Origin: Alcaligenes ammonioxydans
GTDB lineage: Bacteria; Pseudomonadota; Gammaproteobacteria; Burkholderiales; Burkholderiaceae_B
Assembly: GCF_019343455.1 (NCBI RefSeq)
Contig: NZ_CP049362.1
Span: forward strand, 2,604,001 to 2,668,000
Reading direction: 5' to 3'
Length of the DNA: 64,000 nt
Position 1 is the first letter of the stretch, and the number at the start of each line of letters is the position of its first letter. Below are positions 19,126 to 28,852 of this stretch, piece after piece. A program made the position numbers and the translations under genes. The notes under the pieces were generated by a model. The model was not told the DNA's origin and made no database searches. It saw nothing but the letters and a program-made list of their open reading frames with translations.

Positions 19126-19914
19126 ATGAGAGCCCTCTCTCGCGCCCTGCGCATCGGCGTAATCAGTCTGACTGCGTTGCTGGCTGCCTGTGGCAGCAGC
19201 GGCCCTTTTAAATTCGACGACAGCTACAGCGCTCAGGGTCAGAACAGTCGTGTTCGCTATCTGGTCCTGCATTACACGGCAGGCGATCACGCCACCTCCC
19301 TGAAGGTCCTGACGCAGCGGGATGTCAGCGCCCATTATCTAGTGAGCGACGAACGCCGTCCTACCGTCTACCGTCTGGTTCCCGAAGAGCGGCGCGCCTG
19401 GCATGCGGGCGTGGGTTCCTGGTACGGCTTCACAGACCTGAACACCGGCTCGATAGGCATCGAAATCGTCAATATGGGCCGTCTGCCCGACGGCCGTTGG
19501 GCGCCCTACACGCGCTCCCAAATCGAGGCTCTGAAGGTACTGATTAAAGATCTGGCCCAACGACATGGCGTCACCCCACGCAATATCATCGGTCACAGTG
19601 ACGCCGCCCCTCAGCGCAAACTAGACCCGGGCCCTCATTTCCCTTGGAAGGAGCTGGCCCAGGCAGGTATAGGCCGCTGGTACAACGAAGCCCAGGCCCG
19701 CGCACTGCAAGCACAGTACGCCACCCGCCCCTTGCCGTCTGCTGCCCAGACCCAGGCCCTGCTCCGCAAGGCAGGTTATGACACCCCGGACAGCGGCGTT
19801 TTTGACAAAGCCACGCAGAATGTCATTGCCGCCTTCCAGATGCACTATCGTCCCGCACGCTATGACGGTTTGCTGGACGCAGAGACCGCCGCCATTTTGC
19901 AAAGCCTGAACTGA
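19126..19914 (+). CDS. amiD: N-acetylmuramoyl-L-alanine amidase, AmiD-like lipoprotein
   Basis: This 262-residue protein is predicted to be an outer-membrane-anchored, zinc-dependent peptidoglycan amidase. The N-terminus carries a lipobox (LTALLAACGSSG). The amidase_2 domain (about residues 40-185) has zinc ligands in YLVLHYTAGDH and IIGHSDAAPQRKLDPGPHFP. A C-terminal peptidoglycan-binding helix bundle follows (TQALLRKAGYDTPDSGVFDK, then FQMHYRPARYDGLLD). This architecture matches AmiD rather than cytoplasmic AmpD. The start is one base after the upstream stop. Confidence 0.92.
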   Translation: MRALSRALRIGVISLTALLAACGSSGPFKFDDSYSAQGQNSRVRYLVLHYTAGDHATSLKVLTQRDVSAHYLVSDERRPTVYRLVPEERRAWHAGVGSWYGFTDLNTGSIGIEIVNMGRLPDGRWAPYTRSQIEALKVLIKDLAQRHGVTPRNIIGHSDAAPQRKLDPGPHFPWKELAQAGIGRWYNEAQARALQAQYATRPLPSAAQTQALLRKAGYDTPDSGVFDKATQNVIAAFQMHYRPARYDGLLDAETAAILQSLN

Positions 19915-19917
19915 TAA

Positions 19918-19957
19918 AAAAAACAGGTAATGAGCACAAAGCCCATTACCTGTTTTT
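19918..19957. terminator. Bidirectional terminator between amiD and msrQ
   Basis: A stem of at least 10 bp (ACAGGTAATG / CATTACCTGT) has A-runs on its left and five T on its right. It separates convergent amiD (+) and msrQ (-) and can serve both. Confidence 0.88.
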
Positions 19958-19974
19958 CTGTTGATCTACTTCTT

Positions 19975-20583
19975 TTACTTCGCAGGCTGATTCAATACAG
20001 GCCAACGACGCAAGATCAGCAGCCCCACCAGTACCAGTCCGTAGACATACACCTCCACCACGTCATTTTTACCGATCCGAATCAGGTAGAAATGCAAAAC
20101 GGATAGTGCCGCTGCCAAAAACACCGTCTGATGCAAACGGCCCCAGCCACGACCCAAACGCTTTTGCCAGCCATGCGTGGACGTCAAAGTCAGCAGCAAA
20201 AGAATGACGGTAGCGATCAGGCCAATCGCAATCAAGGGCCGCTGCACAATATCCTGCCACATGGACAGCCAGTTGCCTGATCGATCCCACCAGGCCCAGG
20301 CCAGCGTATGCAGGGCTACATAAAAGAAACTGAACAAGCCCAGCATACGCCGCCAACGCACCAGAGCCGGTTGCGCCAGCAAACGTCGTACCGGGCTTAA
20401 GGCAAGCGTCACCAACAGCAGCACCAAGGCCCAGGTTCCACTGGATCGGGTCAGAAACTCGGCTGGATTGGCACTCAGCCCGTTGTTAAAACCAAGCCAT
20501 ACCCAGCGCCCCAACGGAAACAAACCCACTAGGAACACCAACGGCTTGAGCCTGTCCAACTGCGCGGCTTTCCAGGTCTTCAT
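19975..20583 (-). CDS. msrQ: MsrQ heme-binding membrane subunit
   Basis: MsrQ is the b-type heme membrane protein that passes electrons to periplasmic MsrP for repair of oxidised methionines. The 202-residue sequence has six hydrophobic segments. Likely heme-ligand histidines lie in FYVALHTLAWAWWD and WGRLHQTVFLAAALSVLHFY. It overlaps msrP by one base (TGATG), the standard msrPQ order. Confidence 0.93.
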   Translation of the reverse strand: MKTWKAAQLDRLKPLVFLVGLFPLGRWVWLGFNNGLSANPAEFLTRSSGTWALVLLLVTLALSPVRRLLAQPALVRWRRMLGLFSFFYVALHTLAWAWWDRSGNWLSMWQDIVQRPLIAIGLIATVILLLLTLTSTHGWQKRLGRGWGRLHQTVFLAAALSVLHFYLIRIGKNDVVEVYVYGLVLVGLLILRRWPVLNQPAK

Positions 20584-21536
20584 CAGTAATAACGCCTCAA
20601 ATCCATATTGGCATACAAACTGGCCACATCCTCGGCATAACCGTTAAAGGGCAACGTCGCTTTCTTGGTGGCAAAAAAACCGGAACCAATCACCCGCTCT
20701 GTTGCCTGACTCCATCGCGGATGAGGAACATCCGGGTTCACATTGGCGTAAAAGCCGTATTCATGCGGCGCAACTTTCATCCAGCTGGACTCGGGCATGG
20801 TGTCGGTCAGGGTAATTCGCACCAAGGACTTGGCCGACTTGAAACCATATTTCCACGGCACAATCAGCCGCACCGGCGCCCCGTTCTGTACCGGCAGGCT
20901 TTTGCCATACAAGCCGGTCGCCAATAAGGTCAGGGGGTGCATGGCTTCGTCCAATCGCAACGCTTCCACATAGGGCCAGTCCAGAATCCGGGAACGCAGG
21001 CCCGGCATGGTTTCCGGCTCCGCTGCCGTTTCAAACCGCACAAAGCGAGCCGACCCCATGGGCGAGGCCTGCTTTAACAGGGCCGACAGGGAATACCCCA
21101 CCCAGGGCACCACCATGGACCAGGCTTCGACACAGCGCAGGCGATAAATACGCTCTTCCAAAGGAGCCAGCTTCAAGATCTGGTCCATATCCAAAGTCAG
21201 CGGTTTGTGCACCAACCCATCAACCTGCACGGTCCAGGGCTCGGTCTTGAACTGACCGGACTGGCGGGAGGGGTCTTCCTTGCCCGTGCCAAATTCATAG
21301 AAATTATTGTACGTGGTGACATCGGCCTCGCTGGTGGGCGTTTCATCCAACTTCCAGCGTTGGGAAGGGTTAAACGACAAGGCCTGCCCCACAGGGACAG
21401 CCTGGGCCAGCCCGGGCAAACCGGCCGCCAGGGCCAAAGCACCCGGCGCCTGCAAAAACAAGCGACGTCGAGCCCGCCACACCGATTCATCTGTAATTTC
21501 AGAGGACTGTATGGGCTGCGAGCGTGATTTGAACAT
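20583..21536 (-). CDS. msrP: MsrP periplasmic methionine-sulfoxide reductase, catalytic subunit
   Basis: MsrP is a molybdopterin enzyme of the sulfite-oxidase fold. A twin-arginine type signal ([20 protein letters not shown]) precedes the mature region. The molybdenum-ligand cysteine is in [21 protein letters not shown] chose the ATG at 21536 (317 residues) because GGAG directly abuts the earlier ATG at 21542 but is six bases from this one. It is followed by msrQ. Confidence 0.94.
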   Translation of the reverse strand: MFKSRSQPIQSSEITDESVWRARRRLFLQAPGALALAAGLPGLAQAVPVGQALSFNPSQRWKLDETPTSEADVTTYNNFYEFGTGKEDPSRQSGQFKTEPWTVQVDGLVHKPLTLDMDQILKLAPLEERIYRLRCVEAWSMVVPWVGYSLSALLKQASPMGSARFVRFETAAEPETMPGLRSRILDWPYVEALRLDEAMHPLTLLATGLYGKSLPVQNGAPVRLIVPWKYGFKSAKSLVRITLTDTMPESSWMKVAPHEYGFYANVNPDVPHPRWSQATERVIGSGFFATKKATLPFNGYAEDVASLYANMDLRRYY

Positions 21537-21590
21537 TTCCATCTCCTGAAACTATCGGGCAAGATGGCTTTCACACCCGCTTGCCGCCTT

Positions 21591-22244
21591 TTAAGTACGT
21601 TCCAACACCCAGTCGCGCATTTGCGCCACATTATCAACCATGACCGTAGGTTCGGCTTTGGCCAGAGTCTGTGGGTCGTGCGCGCCATAGGTCACCGCCA
21701 CGCTATCCATGCCGGCATTGGCCGCCATGTGAATATCGTGCACGGTATCGCCCACCATCAAGACCTGTTCAGGCTCCAGCATCAATTCCGCCAGCAATTG
21801 ATGCAGCATTTCCGGATCAGGCTTGCTGCGGGTTTCATCCGCACAACGGGTGGCGTCAAAAAAAGTGCTGAGATTGACCTGCTGCAGCACTCTGTCCAGA
21901 CCTTGACGACTTTTTCCCGTTGCTACCCCTAAGGCAATCTGACGGCCACGAAGTTCACCCATGAAAGGCAAAATTCCATCAAAAAGTTTGATATGCGGGT
22001 CGCGCTGCATAAAGTGATGACGGTAACGCTCCAGAAACAGCGGCATTTGCTCGGCCGTCAGGTCCGGCACGGCGCGGTACAGAGCGCTTTCCAGGGACAA
22101 ACCAATCACCCAGCTGGCTTGCTGGATCGAGGGCACGGGCAACTCCAGATCCGCACTGGCCAACTGAATGGAGCTGGCTATGGAGTACGTGGAATCCATA
22201 ACAGTGCCATCCCAATCAAACAGAACGGCGGCATAACGCGTCAT
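21591..22244 (-). CDS. HAD-superfamily hydrolase, phosphoglycolate-phosphatase-like
   Basis: The 217-residue haloacid-dehalogenase-fold phosphatase has motif I in VLFDWDGTVMDS, motif II in GVATGKSRQGLD and motifs III/IV in SKPDPEMLH and VLMVGDTVHDIHMAANAG. An alpha-helical cap lies between motifs I and II, as in Gph-type enzymes. Its ATG overlaps the rluC stop by 4 bp, and the rluC-HAD pairing is common in betaproteobacteria. The physiological substrate is not shown by the sequence. Confidence 0.88.
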   Translation of the reverse strand: MTRYAAVLFDWDGTVMDSTYSIASSIQLASADLELPVPSIQQASWVIGLSLESALYRAVPDLTAEQMPLFLERYRHHFMQRDPHIKLFDGILPFMGELRGRQIALGVATGKSRQGLDRVLQQVNLSTFFDATRCADETRSKPDPEMLHQLLAELMLEPEQVLMVGDTVHDIHMAANAGMDSVAVTYGAHDPQTLAKAEPTVMVDNVAQMRDWVLERT

Positions 22245-23209
22245 AACGACTTCTCCAAACGCTCAAGAACCGCCTGACAGGCGGCAGGTAAAGGAGCCTC
22301 CAGAACCAGAGGCTGTCCGGTGACAGGGTGATTGAACTCCAGGCGCCCCGAATGCAGGAACATGCGTTTGAAGCCCTGTCGGGCGAACTGGTCGCGAATG
22401 GCATCGTCGCCATACTTATCGTCGCCCACTATCGGAAAGCCCGAATGGGCCAGATGCACCCGAATCTGGTGAGTGCGCCCGGTCTTCAGCTCCGCCTGCA
22501 CCAAGGAAAAGCGGCCAAAGCGGCGCTGCATGGTGATGATGGTGTGAGCCGGCTTGCCTGTTGGGTCCACCCTGACACGCCGCTCTCCGCTGTCCGTCAG
22601 CCAACGCAACAAGGGGAGACGAATATGTTGACGATCATTCACCCAATCGCCTTGCACCAGAGCCCAATAAAACTTGCGGGCCCGGATTTCGCGAAACATG
22701 TCGTGCAATCCCACCAATGCTGCCCGACGTTTGGCAATAATCAGCAAACCCGACGTCTCCCGGTCCAGCCGATGGGCCAGCTCCAGAAAAGGCTCCTGGG
22801 GTCGTGCGGCGCGCAGTTGCTCAATCACGCCAAAGGACACACCGCTGCCGCCGTGCACGGCCACTCCGGCAGGCTTGTCGATCACCATCAGGTGTTCGTC
22901 TTCAAAAACGACCGGAAAGACCGCCGCAGGGACATGGCGTGGCTGCTCGGGCTCGGGCAGCCGCAAGGGCGGAATCCGCACCATATCGCCCTCTTGCAAG
23001 CGATAGTCGCTGCTGATGCGGCCTTTATTCACCCGCACCTGACCGCCGCGGATCGCTTTATAAATGTGGCTTTTTGGCACCCCTTTACATTCGCGTATCA
23101 AAAAATTGTCTATACGCTGACCCGCCCGCGTTTCATCAATGCGTAACATTCGCACTTGGGGGACAGATCTTTGTGATTCATGAGGTTTGCACATAACAAA
23201 AAGGGGCAT
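22241..23209 (-). CDS. rluC: 23S rRNA pseudouridine synthase RluC
   Basis: RluC isomerises uridines 955, 2504 and 2580 of 23S rRNA in E. coli. The 322-residue frame has an N-terminal S4 domain (RIDNFLIRECKGVPKSHIYK) and a catalytic domain with the active Asp in AHRLDRETSGLLIIAKRR. The C-terminal KTGRTHQIRVHLAHSGFPIVGD motif is present. Later ATGs at 23194 and 23149 are alternative starts, and none has a clear ribosome site. It is divergent from rne, as in many proteobacteria. Confidence 0.94.
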   Translation of the reverse strand: MPLFVMCKPHESQRSVPQVRMLRIDETRAGQRIDNFLIRECKGVPKSHIYKAIRGGQVRVNKGRISSDYRLQEGDMVRIPPLRLPEPEQPRHVPAAVFPVVFEDEHLMVIDKPAGVAVHGGSGVSFGVIEQLRAARPQEPFLELAHRLDRETSGLLIIAKRRAALVGLHDMFREIRARKFYWALVQGDWVNDRQHIRLPLLRWLTDSGERRVRVDPTGKPAHTIITMQRRFGRFSLVQAELKTGRTHQIRVHLAHSGFPIVGDDKYGDDAIRDQFARQGFKRMFLHSGRLEFNHPVTGQPLVLEAPLPAACQAVLERLEKSL

Positions 23210-23697
23210 ATAATCGCTTCAGCCTATGGAAGCTGAGACTGGGTCCAGCGTAGAGATGCAAAGGGTGCGTCTCCGTTGGATGACCAAGGACTGATAATTG
23301 TATCCTTGAGTTCCAGCTTCCGGGTCATAAGGTCGCCGGGGTGAGTCCGAAATAGCGAAAGTCGTGTGGCAAGAAGGCCCGCTTTCCAAGAGATGTTTTC
23401 CTCCCGCGTGCGGCGCTGAATTCCTGCACAGATTGTCCCGCTCTTTTGCACCAGCCGCGTGATTCATGCGGCTGCCGTTCCCCCAGCAATTTTATATTCG
23501 TCAAACACATACCGTGACTCTGACCCCTCTGCTGATTGAACTTCGCGCTCTGGCGCGACTCGTGCCTCCCAGACTATAAGCCGGTAGGCCGATTTTGCCT
23601 GCCTGCACCAAACTGATGCAGCTATAGCGCTACACACCTGTGACCCGCGGTCGTGCGCCGATATTTCGGTGCTCCATGACAACGGAGATCCACACTC
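23210..23697 (+). promoter_or_regulatory. 488-bp rluC-rne intergenic region with the rne leader
   Basis: No convincing gene lies here. Several compact hairpins occur in the region that would be the rne 5' untranslated leader: GCCGC/GCGGC around 23454-23472, CGCGC/GCGCG around 23546-23559, and CCGA/TCGG near 23659-23670. E. coli rne is autoregulated through a long structured leader, so a similar role is plausible. The rluC promoter must also be here. I could not assign promoters with confidence. Confidence 0.5.
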
Positions 23698-26600
23698 ATG
23701 AAACGCATGTTGTTCAATGCGACGCATCAAGAAGAACTACGCGTCGCCATTGTCGACGGTCAAAAACTCATTGACCTCGACATCGAAACAGCCGGGCGCG
23801 AACAGCGCAAAGGCAATATTTACAAAGGGGTCATCACCCGCATCGAACCTGGCCTGGAGGCCTGCTTCGTCAGTTACGGCGAAGAGCGTCACGGCTTTCT
23901 GCCTTTCAAGGAAGTTGCTCGCAGCTACTTCAAGGAAGGGGTTGATGTACGCAGCGCACGCATCCAGGATGCACTGGTCGAAGGCCAGGAATTAATCATC
24001 CAGGTTGAGAAAGAAGAACGCGGCAACAAAGGCGCAGCCCTGACCACGTTCATTTCGCTGGCAGGTCGTTATCTGGTCCTGATGCCCAACAACCCTCGCG
24101 GGGGTGGCGTATCGCGTCGCGTAGAAGGCGAAGACCGCCAGGAACTGCGCGAAGCCATGGACCAGCTGGACATCCCGCAGGGCATGAGCATCATTGCCCG
24201 CACCGCAGGTATCGGCCGCAGCGTCGAAGAGCTGCAGTGGGACCTGAACTACCTGATGCAGTTGTGGACCGCCATTGACGGCGCGGCCCGCGACAATGCT
24301 GCCCCCATCCTGATCTATCTGGAATCCAGCCTGGTCATCCGGGCGATCCGCGATTACTTCTCGCCCGACATTGGCGAAATCCTGATCGATACGGACGAAA
24401 TTCACGAGCAGGCCGCCGCTTTCATGAGCGTGGTCATGCCCGACAATCTGCATCGCGTGAAGATGTACCGCGATGACATCCCTCTGTTCTCGCGCTTTCA
24501 GATTGAGCACCAGATCGAGACCGCCTACTCGCGTACTGTGCAGTTGCCCTCGGGCGGTGCCGTCGTTATCGATCATACGGAAGCGCTGGTAGCCATTGAC
24601 GTGAACTCGGCGCGCTCCACACGTGGCGCTGATATTGAAGAAACCGCCCTGCGCACCAACCAGGAAGCCGCGGACGAAGTGGCCCGCCAGTTGCGTCTGC
24701 GTGACCTGGGCGGCCTGATTGTCATCGACTTCATCGACATGGAAGACAGCAAGAACCAACGTGCTGTCGAGCAACGCCTGCGCGATGCGCTGCACCTGGA
24801 CCGCGCTCGTGTCCAGATGGGCAAGATCTCACGTTTTGGCCTCATGGAACTGTCGCGTCAGCGCCTGCGCCCAGCCCTGAATGAAGGCTCCCACATCACT
24901 TGCCCGCGTTGCACCGGCACCGGCGTGATTCGTGATGCCGAATCCAGCGCCCTGCACGTGCTGCGTCTGCTGCAGGAAGAGGCCATGAAAGAAGGCACCG
25001 CCGCCCTGCACGCTCAAGTGCCAGTGGATGTCGCGACTTTCCTGCTTAACGAAAAGCGCGCTGACATCACCAAGATCGAGTCGCGTCTGAACATTGCCCT
25101 GATCCTGATTCCGAACAAGAATCTGGAAACGCCGCACCACATCATTGAGCGCCTGCGCCATGATGACCCGCGCCTGGACGAACTGCGCAGCAGCTATGAG
25201 CTGGTACAGCAGCCAGAACAGCAGGACAGCCTGGTGCCCCACCGCAGCCACGAAATCAAGCCTCGTCCGGAAGCCCTGGTCAAGAGCACAACACATGCCC
25301 AGCCTGCTCCCATGAGCAAGCCTGCTGCTGCGGCAGCCGCTGCAACCGCCGCGACTTCCGTTGCCAGCGACGACAAGCCCGGCTTGCTCAAACGCCTGCT
25401 GAACTGGCTATCCGGCAAACCCGCCGAGCCTGTGACCGAAACCACCAAAACCGAAAGTGACAAGTCCCCCTCGGGTCGTCGCCAGGGTCGCTCCGGCCAA
25501 GCCAATGCCGGCCGAGGCCAAGGTGGACGTGGTCGTCGCCAGGCGAATCGTCCAGAGGCAGCTCAGGAAGAAAAAGTCAGCACGGAAAGCGCCAGCAGCA
25601 CGACACGCGGTCGCCGCCGTCAGGCATCGGCTGGCACCGAGTCCGCTCTGGAAACGCCTCAAAACACCAACGTCAGCACAACCCCCGCCACTGCCGAAGA
25701 AGGCAGCAGCAACAGCCGCAACCCGCGTAACCGACGTGGCCGTGGTCGTCAGCGCCGAGAAGAAGGCAATGCGGAAAACATCGAGCTGAACAAAGATGAC
25801 AACACCACGGACGCTCAGCCAGAGCAAGCGCTTGCCGCCGCGGCTGTTGCCAGCGTTGCCGCCGTGGCCGCCAGCAAGCAAGAAGCACCAGCCCGCGCTG
25901 AACAGCAGATTGAGGTCGACACAAGTGATACGGGCGACAACCCGGATGCTGAAACAGACGAAAGCAGCGAAAACAGCGCCCTGGACCCAGAGCGCAAACG
26001 TCGTCGTCGTCGCAGCCGCCGTGGACGTCGCAACACAGACGCGAACGCCGTAGCTGAAAACGAAGAGAACAACGAAGAAGGCAGCACCAGCGCCTACGTT
26101 GCTCACGAAACGCCCAGCTTCAATCCCGCAGCTCTGGATGCCCAGGAACAAGCCGCTGCTCAGACTGCAACGGCTGAGCCTGAACAGCCCCAAACAGCGA
26201 AAGAAGCACCTGCCGTCCAAGAAGCCGCCCCTGTCGCCGTGGAAGCCGCACAGGAAGCTCCTGTCGCTGCCCAGGCTGCCCAACAAGCTGAAGAGGTCGT
26301 CACGACCCAAGCTGTCACTGTTGAAACCGCTCCCGCTCAGGAAGAGCTTGCTGCCGCTCAGGCCGAAGTAGCCCCAGAAGTTCCTGCCGCAGCCGAAACC
26401 GTTGCTCCTGTGCAAGCAGAAGCCGCTGCCGAAGCTGCTACAGCAGAAGTCGCCCAAGCTCCAGCTGAAGTCGTAGAAACAGCCGCCGCTCCTGCTCAAA
26501 CCCAAGCCGTGACAGACGCTCCCGCCGTTGACGCTGCTCCGGTAGACACTGGCGCCGCAGAAACTGCTACTGCCCAGGAAGAAACGACTGCTCCAGCCGC

Positions 26601-27042
26601 CGAAGCAGCTCCAGAAGCTCCTGCAGCTGAAGAGGTCACCGCTCCTGTACAAGCAGAAGCTGCTGCCGAACCAGCCAAAGCAGAAGTTACTGAAGCTCCA
26701 GCTGAAGCCATGGAAACAGCAGCTATCCCTGCACAGGTTCAGCCCACAGCTGAAACGCCAGTCGTCGAAACCACTCCAGTGGAATCTGCAGCCGTAGAGA
26801 CTCGCGTAGAGACTCAAGCTGCTGCAGAAAAAGCCCCTGCTGCTGAGCAAGCGCCGAAACCCGCTGCCGCTCCCCTGGAGGCCGTGCTGAACGCAGCAGG
26901 CATCGAACTGGTAGAAACTACTGCTCGCTCGGCAACACAGGACGACTACCAGCCCGCGCCCGTGCGCCTGGGTCGCCCACGCAAGCAACGTGCTGCAGAA
27001 ACCGAGAACAGCGAACCGCTGCAACAGGTCGAAACGCAGTAA
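23698..27042 (+). CDS. rne: Ribonuclease E
   Basis: RNase E is the essential endoribonuclease of mRNA decay and rRNA/tRNA processing, and the degradosome scaffold. The 1114-residue protein has the S1 domain near residues 35-120 and the DNase-I-like active site with acidic residues in [13 protein letters not shown] and [15 protein letters not shown]. The zinc-link motif is CPRCTGTG (about residues 401-408). From about residue 540 the tail is disordered. It has four Arg-rich patches (including [13 protein letters not shown]), then an Ala/Glu/Pro/Val-rich stretch with a tandem repeat of 79 codons. It closes with a conserved-looking PVRLGRPRK motif. GGAG lies ten bases before the ATG. Confidence 0.97.
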   Translation: MKRMLFNATHQEELRVAIVDGQKLIDLDIETAGREQRKGNIYKGVITRIEPGLEACFVSYGEERHGFLPFKEVARSYFKEGVDVRSARIQDALVEGQELIIQVEKEERGNKGAALTTFISLAGRYLVLMPNNPRGGGVSRRVEGEDRQELREAMDQLDIPQGMSIIARTAGIGRSVEELQWDLNYLMQLWTAIDGAARDNAAPILIYLESSLVIRAIRDYFSPDIGEILIDTDEIHEQAAAFMSVVMPDNLHRVKMYRDDIPLFSRFQIEHQIETAYSRTVQLPSGGAVVIDHTEALVAIDVNSARSTRGADIEETALRTNQEAADEVARQLRLRDLGGLIVIDFIDMEDSKNQRAVEQRLRDALHLDRARVQMGKISRFGLMELSRQRLRPALNEGSHITCPRCTGTGVIRDAESSALHVLRLLQEEAMKEGTAALHAQVPVDVATFLLNEKRADITKIESRLNIALILIPNKNLETPHHIIERLRHDDPRLDELRSSYELVQQPEQQDSLVPHRSHEIKPRPEALVKSTTHAQPAPMSKPAAAAAAATAATSVASDDKPGLLKRLLNWLSGKPAEPVTETTKTESDKSPSGRRQGRSGQANAGRGQGGRGRRQANRPEAAQEEKVSTESASSTTRGRRRQASAGTESALETPQNTNVSTTPATAEEGSSNSRNPRNRRGRGRQRREEGNAENIELNKDDNTTDAQPEQALAAAAVASVAAVAASKQEAPARAEQQIEVDTSDTGDNPDAETDESSENSALDPERKRRRRRSRRGRRNTDANAVAENEENNEEGSTSAYVAHETPSFNPAALDAQEQAAAQTATAEPEQPQTAKEAPAVQEAAPVAVEAAQEAPVAAQAAQQAEEVVTTQAVTVETAPAQEELAAAQAEVAPEVPAAAETVAPVQAEAAAEAATAEVAQAPAEVVETAAAPAQTQAVTDAPAVDAAPVDTGAAETATAQEETTAPAAEAAPEAPAAEEVTAPVQAEAAAEPAKAEVTEAPAEAMETAAIPAQVQPTAETPVVETTPVESAAVETRVETQAAAEKAPAAEQAPKPAAAPLEAVLNAAGIELVETTARSATQDDYQPAPVRLGRPRKQRAAETENSEPLQQVETQ
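26368..26841 (+). repeat. Tandem in-frame duplication in the RNase E tail (79 codons)
   Basis: Two consecutive copies with a period of 237 bp begin at 26368 ([20 protein letters not shown]) and 26605 ([20 protein letters not shown]). Both continue with an AEV-x-APAE-x-x-ETAA-x-PAQ-like segment. The copies have diverged at many positions, so the duplication is not recent. Confidence 0.8.
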
Positions 27043-27053
27043 ACAGCAAGACT

Positions 27054-27087
27054 AAAAACGCCGCCCTCTAGGGCGGCGTTTTTTTAT
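27054..27087 (+). terminator. Intrinsic terminator of rne
   Basis: A strong 10-bp GC-rich stem (AACGCCGCCC / GGGCGGCGTT) with loop TCTA and seven T begins 12 bases after the rne stop. It is followed by the long spacer before accD. Confidence 0.93.
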
Positions 27088-27472
27088 GTCTGTTTGATCT
27101 GAAGACGGCAGGCACTCGGCATCCTTCTCCTTCTCCTTCTTCTTCCTGCTACTCCGAGCCGCTCCCGCAACAGCCACTACTCTCTCTCACTCAGGTTCCA
27201 GCCCAGGCCCATCTGCCTCAGTCTTGTACTCGACATTCAATCCGCCTTGGCCTTGGCCTCAAGCCCATAACGCTTTCAACTCCAGCGACAAACAACGCCG
27301 AAAATAGACGTAAAGAGAGAAAACAAAGCTAAAGCCAACAGCGCAGAAAAACGTACGCAGTTACACAGACGAACGAGGTATAGGCCCAAACACGGGGACA
27401 GAACAAGACAGGGCAGTTGCAGTTTCAGATAGCTTACACAGCCCTCTACCTGAGCCCTCCGCGATACTTCTT
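27088..27472. other. Non-coding spacer between rne terminator and palindromic element
   Basis: I see no gene with plausible codon use here. A pyrimidine tract with CTTCTC-like units lies at about 27122-27147, and the remainder is low-information sequence. Short frames on either strand show no family resemblance. Confidence 0.5.
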
Positions 27473-27707
27473 TTTTCCTGGGATGGGGGAACACGGCCCT
27501 GGTGCGAGTCAGGGCTTTAGCCGCGGTCTATTGAGCGATTCAGGATGCAAGCCCAGTGCTGTTTGGGCCAGGCGCTTGTACTGGGTACGGGGGACCCAGT
27601 ACCTGGCGAGTTCAGTGGACGCCTGGACTGTTCCATCGCCAAGGGTACCCGTGCGCAGCGCGGGCCCAAGCCCCGCTCCAGGATCGTGCTCCCCCACCCT
27701 AAGAAAA
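27473..27707. repeat. Long imperfect palindrome, about 235 bp; candidate structured RNA or MITE-like element
   Basis: The ends pair: TTTTC at 27473-27477 with GAAAA at 27703-27707, and GGGATGGGGGAACACG at 27480-27495 with CGTGCTCCCCCACCC at 27685-27699. On the minus strand the single mismatch becomes a G-U pair. The midpoint carries a perfect 9-bp hairpin (GTACTGGGT 27578-27586, ACCCAGTAC 27594-27602). Between them the arms share further blocks, such as CCTGG-n-GCG, GGGCTT, GCC-GCG, GCGAT, CCA-n-TG and GCCAGG. The whole element would fold into one irregular rod. No intrinsic-terminator U-tract follows on either strand. I do not recognise the family. Confidence 0.75.
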
Positions 27708-27797
27708 CCAAACCAATCTCGCCCCGAAGTCTTAACCAAGAAGCCCGAATCCAAAAAAGACAAACTTTTCTACAAAAAATACCAAATCACAGCAGGC

Positions 27798-27834
27798 AAT
27801 AAAAAACGCCACCTGACTCCAGATGGCGTTTCCC
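27798..27834 (-). terminator. Intrinsic terminator of accD
   Basis: AAACGCCA pairs with TGGCGTTT around a 12-base loop that can pair further (CTG/CAG). On the minus strand it ends in a run of U. It lies about 25 bases beyond the accD stop. Confidence 0.85.
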
Positions 27835-27856
27835 CCTAAGCTCAAAGCCGTAGCAG

Positions 27857-28735
27857 TCAAGGATGGCGCGACACAGCCTCCGCCGGCTGACGAGTCAGCA
27901 AAGCCAACAACTCCGCCAACTCACGCTGCAATTCGCGTCGATCCACCACCATATCGATAGCGCCCTTTTCCAGCAGGAACTCGGCACGCTGGAAACCCTC
28001 TGGCAGCTTCTCACGCACTGTCTGCTCAATCACACGCGGACCCGCGAAACCGATTAAGGCGTTAGGCTCGGCAATCACCACATCGCCCATAAAGGCGAAA
28101 CTGGCCGACACGCCACCCATGGTAGGATCAGTCAGAATGCTGATGAACGGCAAACCCGCCTCAGACAGTTCCGCCAAAATCGCCGTGGTCTTGGCCATCT
28201 GCATTAGCGAGAACAAACTCTCCTGCATTCGCGCACCACCCGAAGCGGCCACACAAATAAAGGGGCTGCGATTGGCTATGGCAGCCTGCACCCCACGCGT
28301 GAAGCGCTCGCCAACCACCGAACCCATGGAACCGCCCATGTACTCAAACTCGAAGCAGGCGACCACCGCGGGCACAGACAAGATCGTGCCGCTCATGACT
28401 ACCATGGCTTCAGTTTCACCCGTTTGCTTGGTCGCCTCGGAAACACGCTCCGTATACTTGCGTGAATCACGGAACTTCAAGGGGTCCATAGGACGAGTAT
28501 TGGAACCAATCTCGGTCTGGCCTTCGGGGTCCAGCAAGGATTTGATCCGGGCCCGAGCACCAATACGCATGTGATGGCTGCACTTGGGGCAGACATTCAA
28601 CGTGGCCTGGAGATCTTCCTTATAGAGCACAGACTCGCACGACGGACATTTCACCCACAGCCCTTCGGGCACGCGACGGCTGCTTTCAGGGTTACGGTTA
28701 ATTCGCGGCGGGAGTATTTTCTCGATCCAGCTCAT
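27857..28735 (-). CDS. accD: Acetyl-CoA carboxylase carboxyltransferase subunit beta
   Basis: AccD forms the carboxyltransferase with AccA and makes malonyl-CoA for fatty-acid synthesis. Starting at [12 protein letters not shown] gives 292 residues. The N-terminal four-cysteine zinc ribbon is visible as [12 protein letters not shown] and [18 protein letters not shown]. The crotonase-fold core includes [20 protein letters not shown] and [15 protein letters not shown]. It lies downstream of trpBA, with a terminator between. Confidence 0.97.
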   Translation of the reverse strand: MSWIEKILPPRINRNPESSRRVPEGLWVKCPSCESVLYKEDLQATLNVCPKCSHHMRIGARARIKSLLDPEGQTEIGSNTRPMDPLKFRDSRKYTERVSEATKQTGETEAMVVMSGTILSVPAVVACFEFEYMGGSMGSVVGERFTRGVQAAIANRSPFICVAASGGARMQESLFSLMQMAKTTAILAELSEAGLPFISILTDPTMGGVSASFAFMGDVVIAEPNALIGFAGPRVIEQTVREKLPEGFQRAEFLLEKGAIDMVVDRRELQRELAELLALLTRQPAEAVSRHP

Positions 28736-28786
28736 TGTTAGATCCTGTTTTCGCTTGGCCGGCGCGAGGCCCACCAAGCTCTTTAT

Positions 28787-28822
28787 TCTGAAAAAAAGCG
28801 CCTGTTCATCAAGAACAGGCAG
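28787..28822 (-). terminator. Intrinsic terminator after trpA
   Basis: CCTGTTC (28801-28807) and GAACAGG (28813-28819) form a 7-bp stem with a 5-base loop. The minus-strand transcript continues into seven U. It lies 33 bases past the trpA stop and separates trpBA from accD. Confidence 0.88.
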
Positions 28823-28852
28823 ATGATTCTATACGCGGAATAGGTATTTGGG

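Noticed and set aside
23464..23730. Minus-strand 88-codon frame overlapping the rne start
   Set aside because: It overlaps the rne start region, has no ribosome site and shows no recognisable features.
25408..27024. 538-codon open frame on the minus strand opposite rne
   Set aside because: It is the antisense of the Ala/Glu-rich RNase E tail. The compositional bias of that tail removes stop codons on the other strand. The translated product is Ser/Gly/Cys-rich low-complexity sequence with no ribosome site.
27473..27707. Assignment of the palindrome to 6S RNA, RNase P RNA, tmRNA or SRP RNA
   Set aside because: The rod shape is only loosely like 6S RNA. None of the conserved sequence motifs of these RNAs was found, so no family name is given.
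27417..27839. Short frames on both strands across the palindromic element (also 27509-27763 on minus)
   Set aside because: They cross the inverted repeat and a terminator, have no ribosome site and no conserved features. The palindrome explains the sequence better than coding does.
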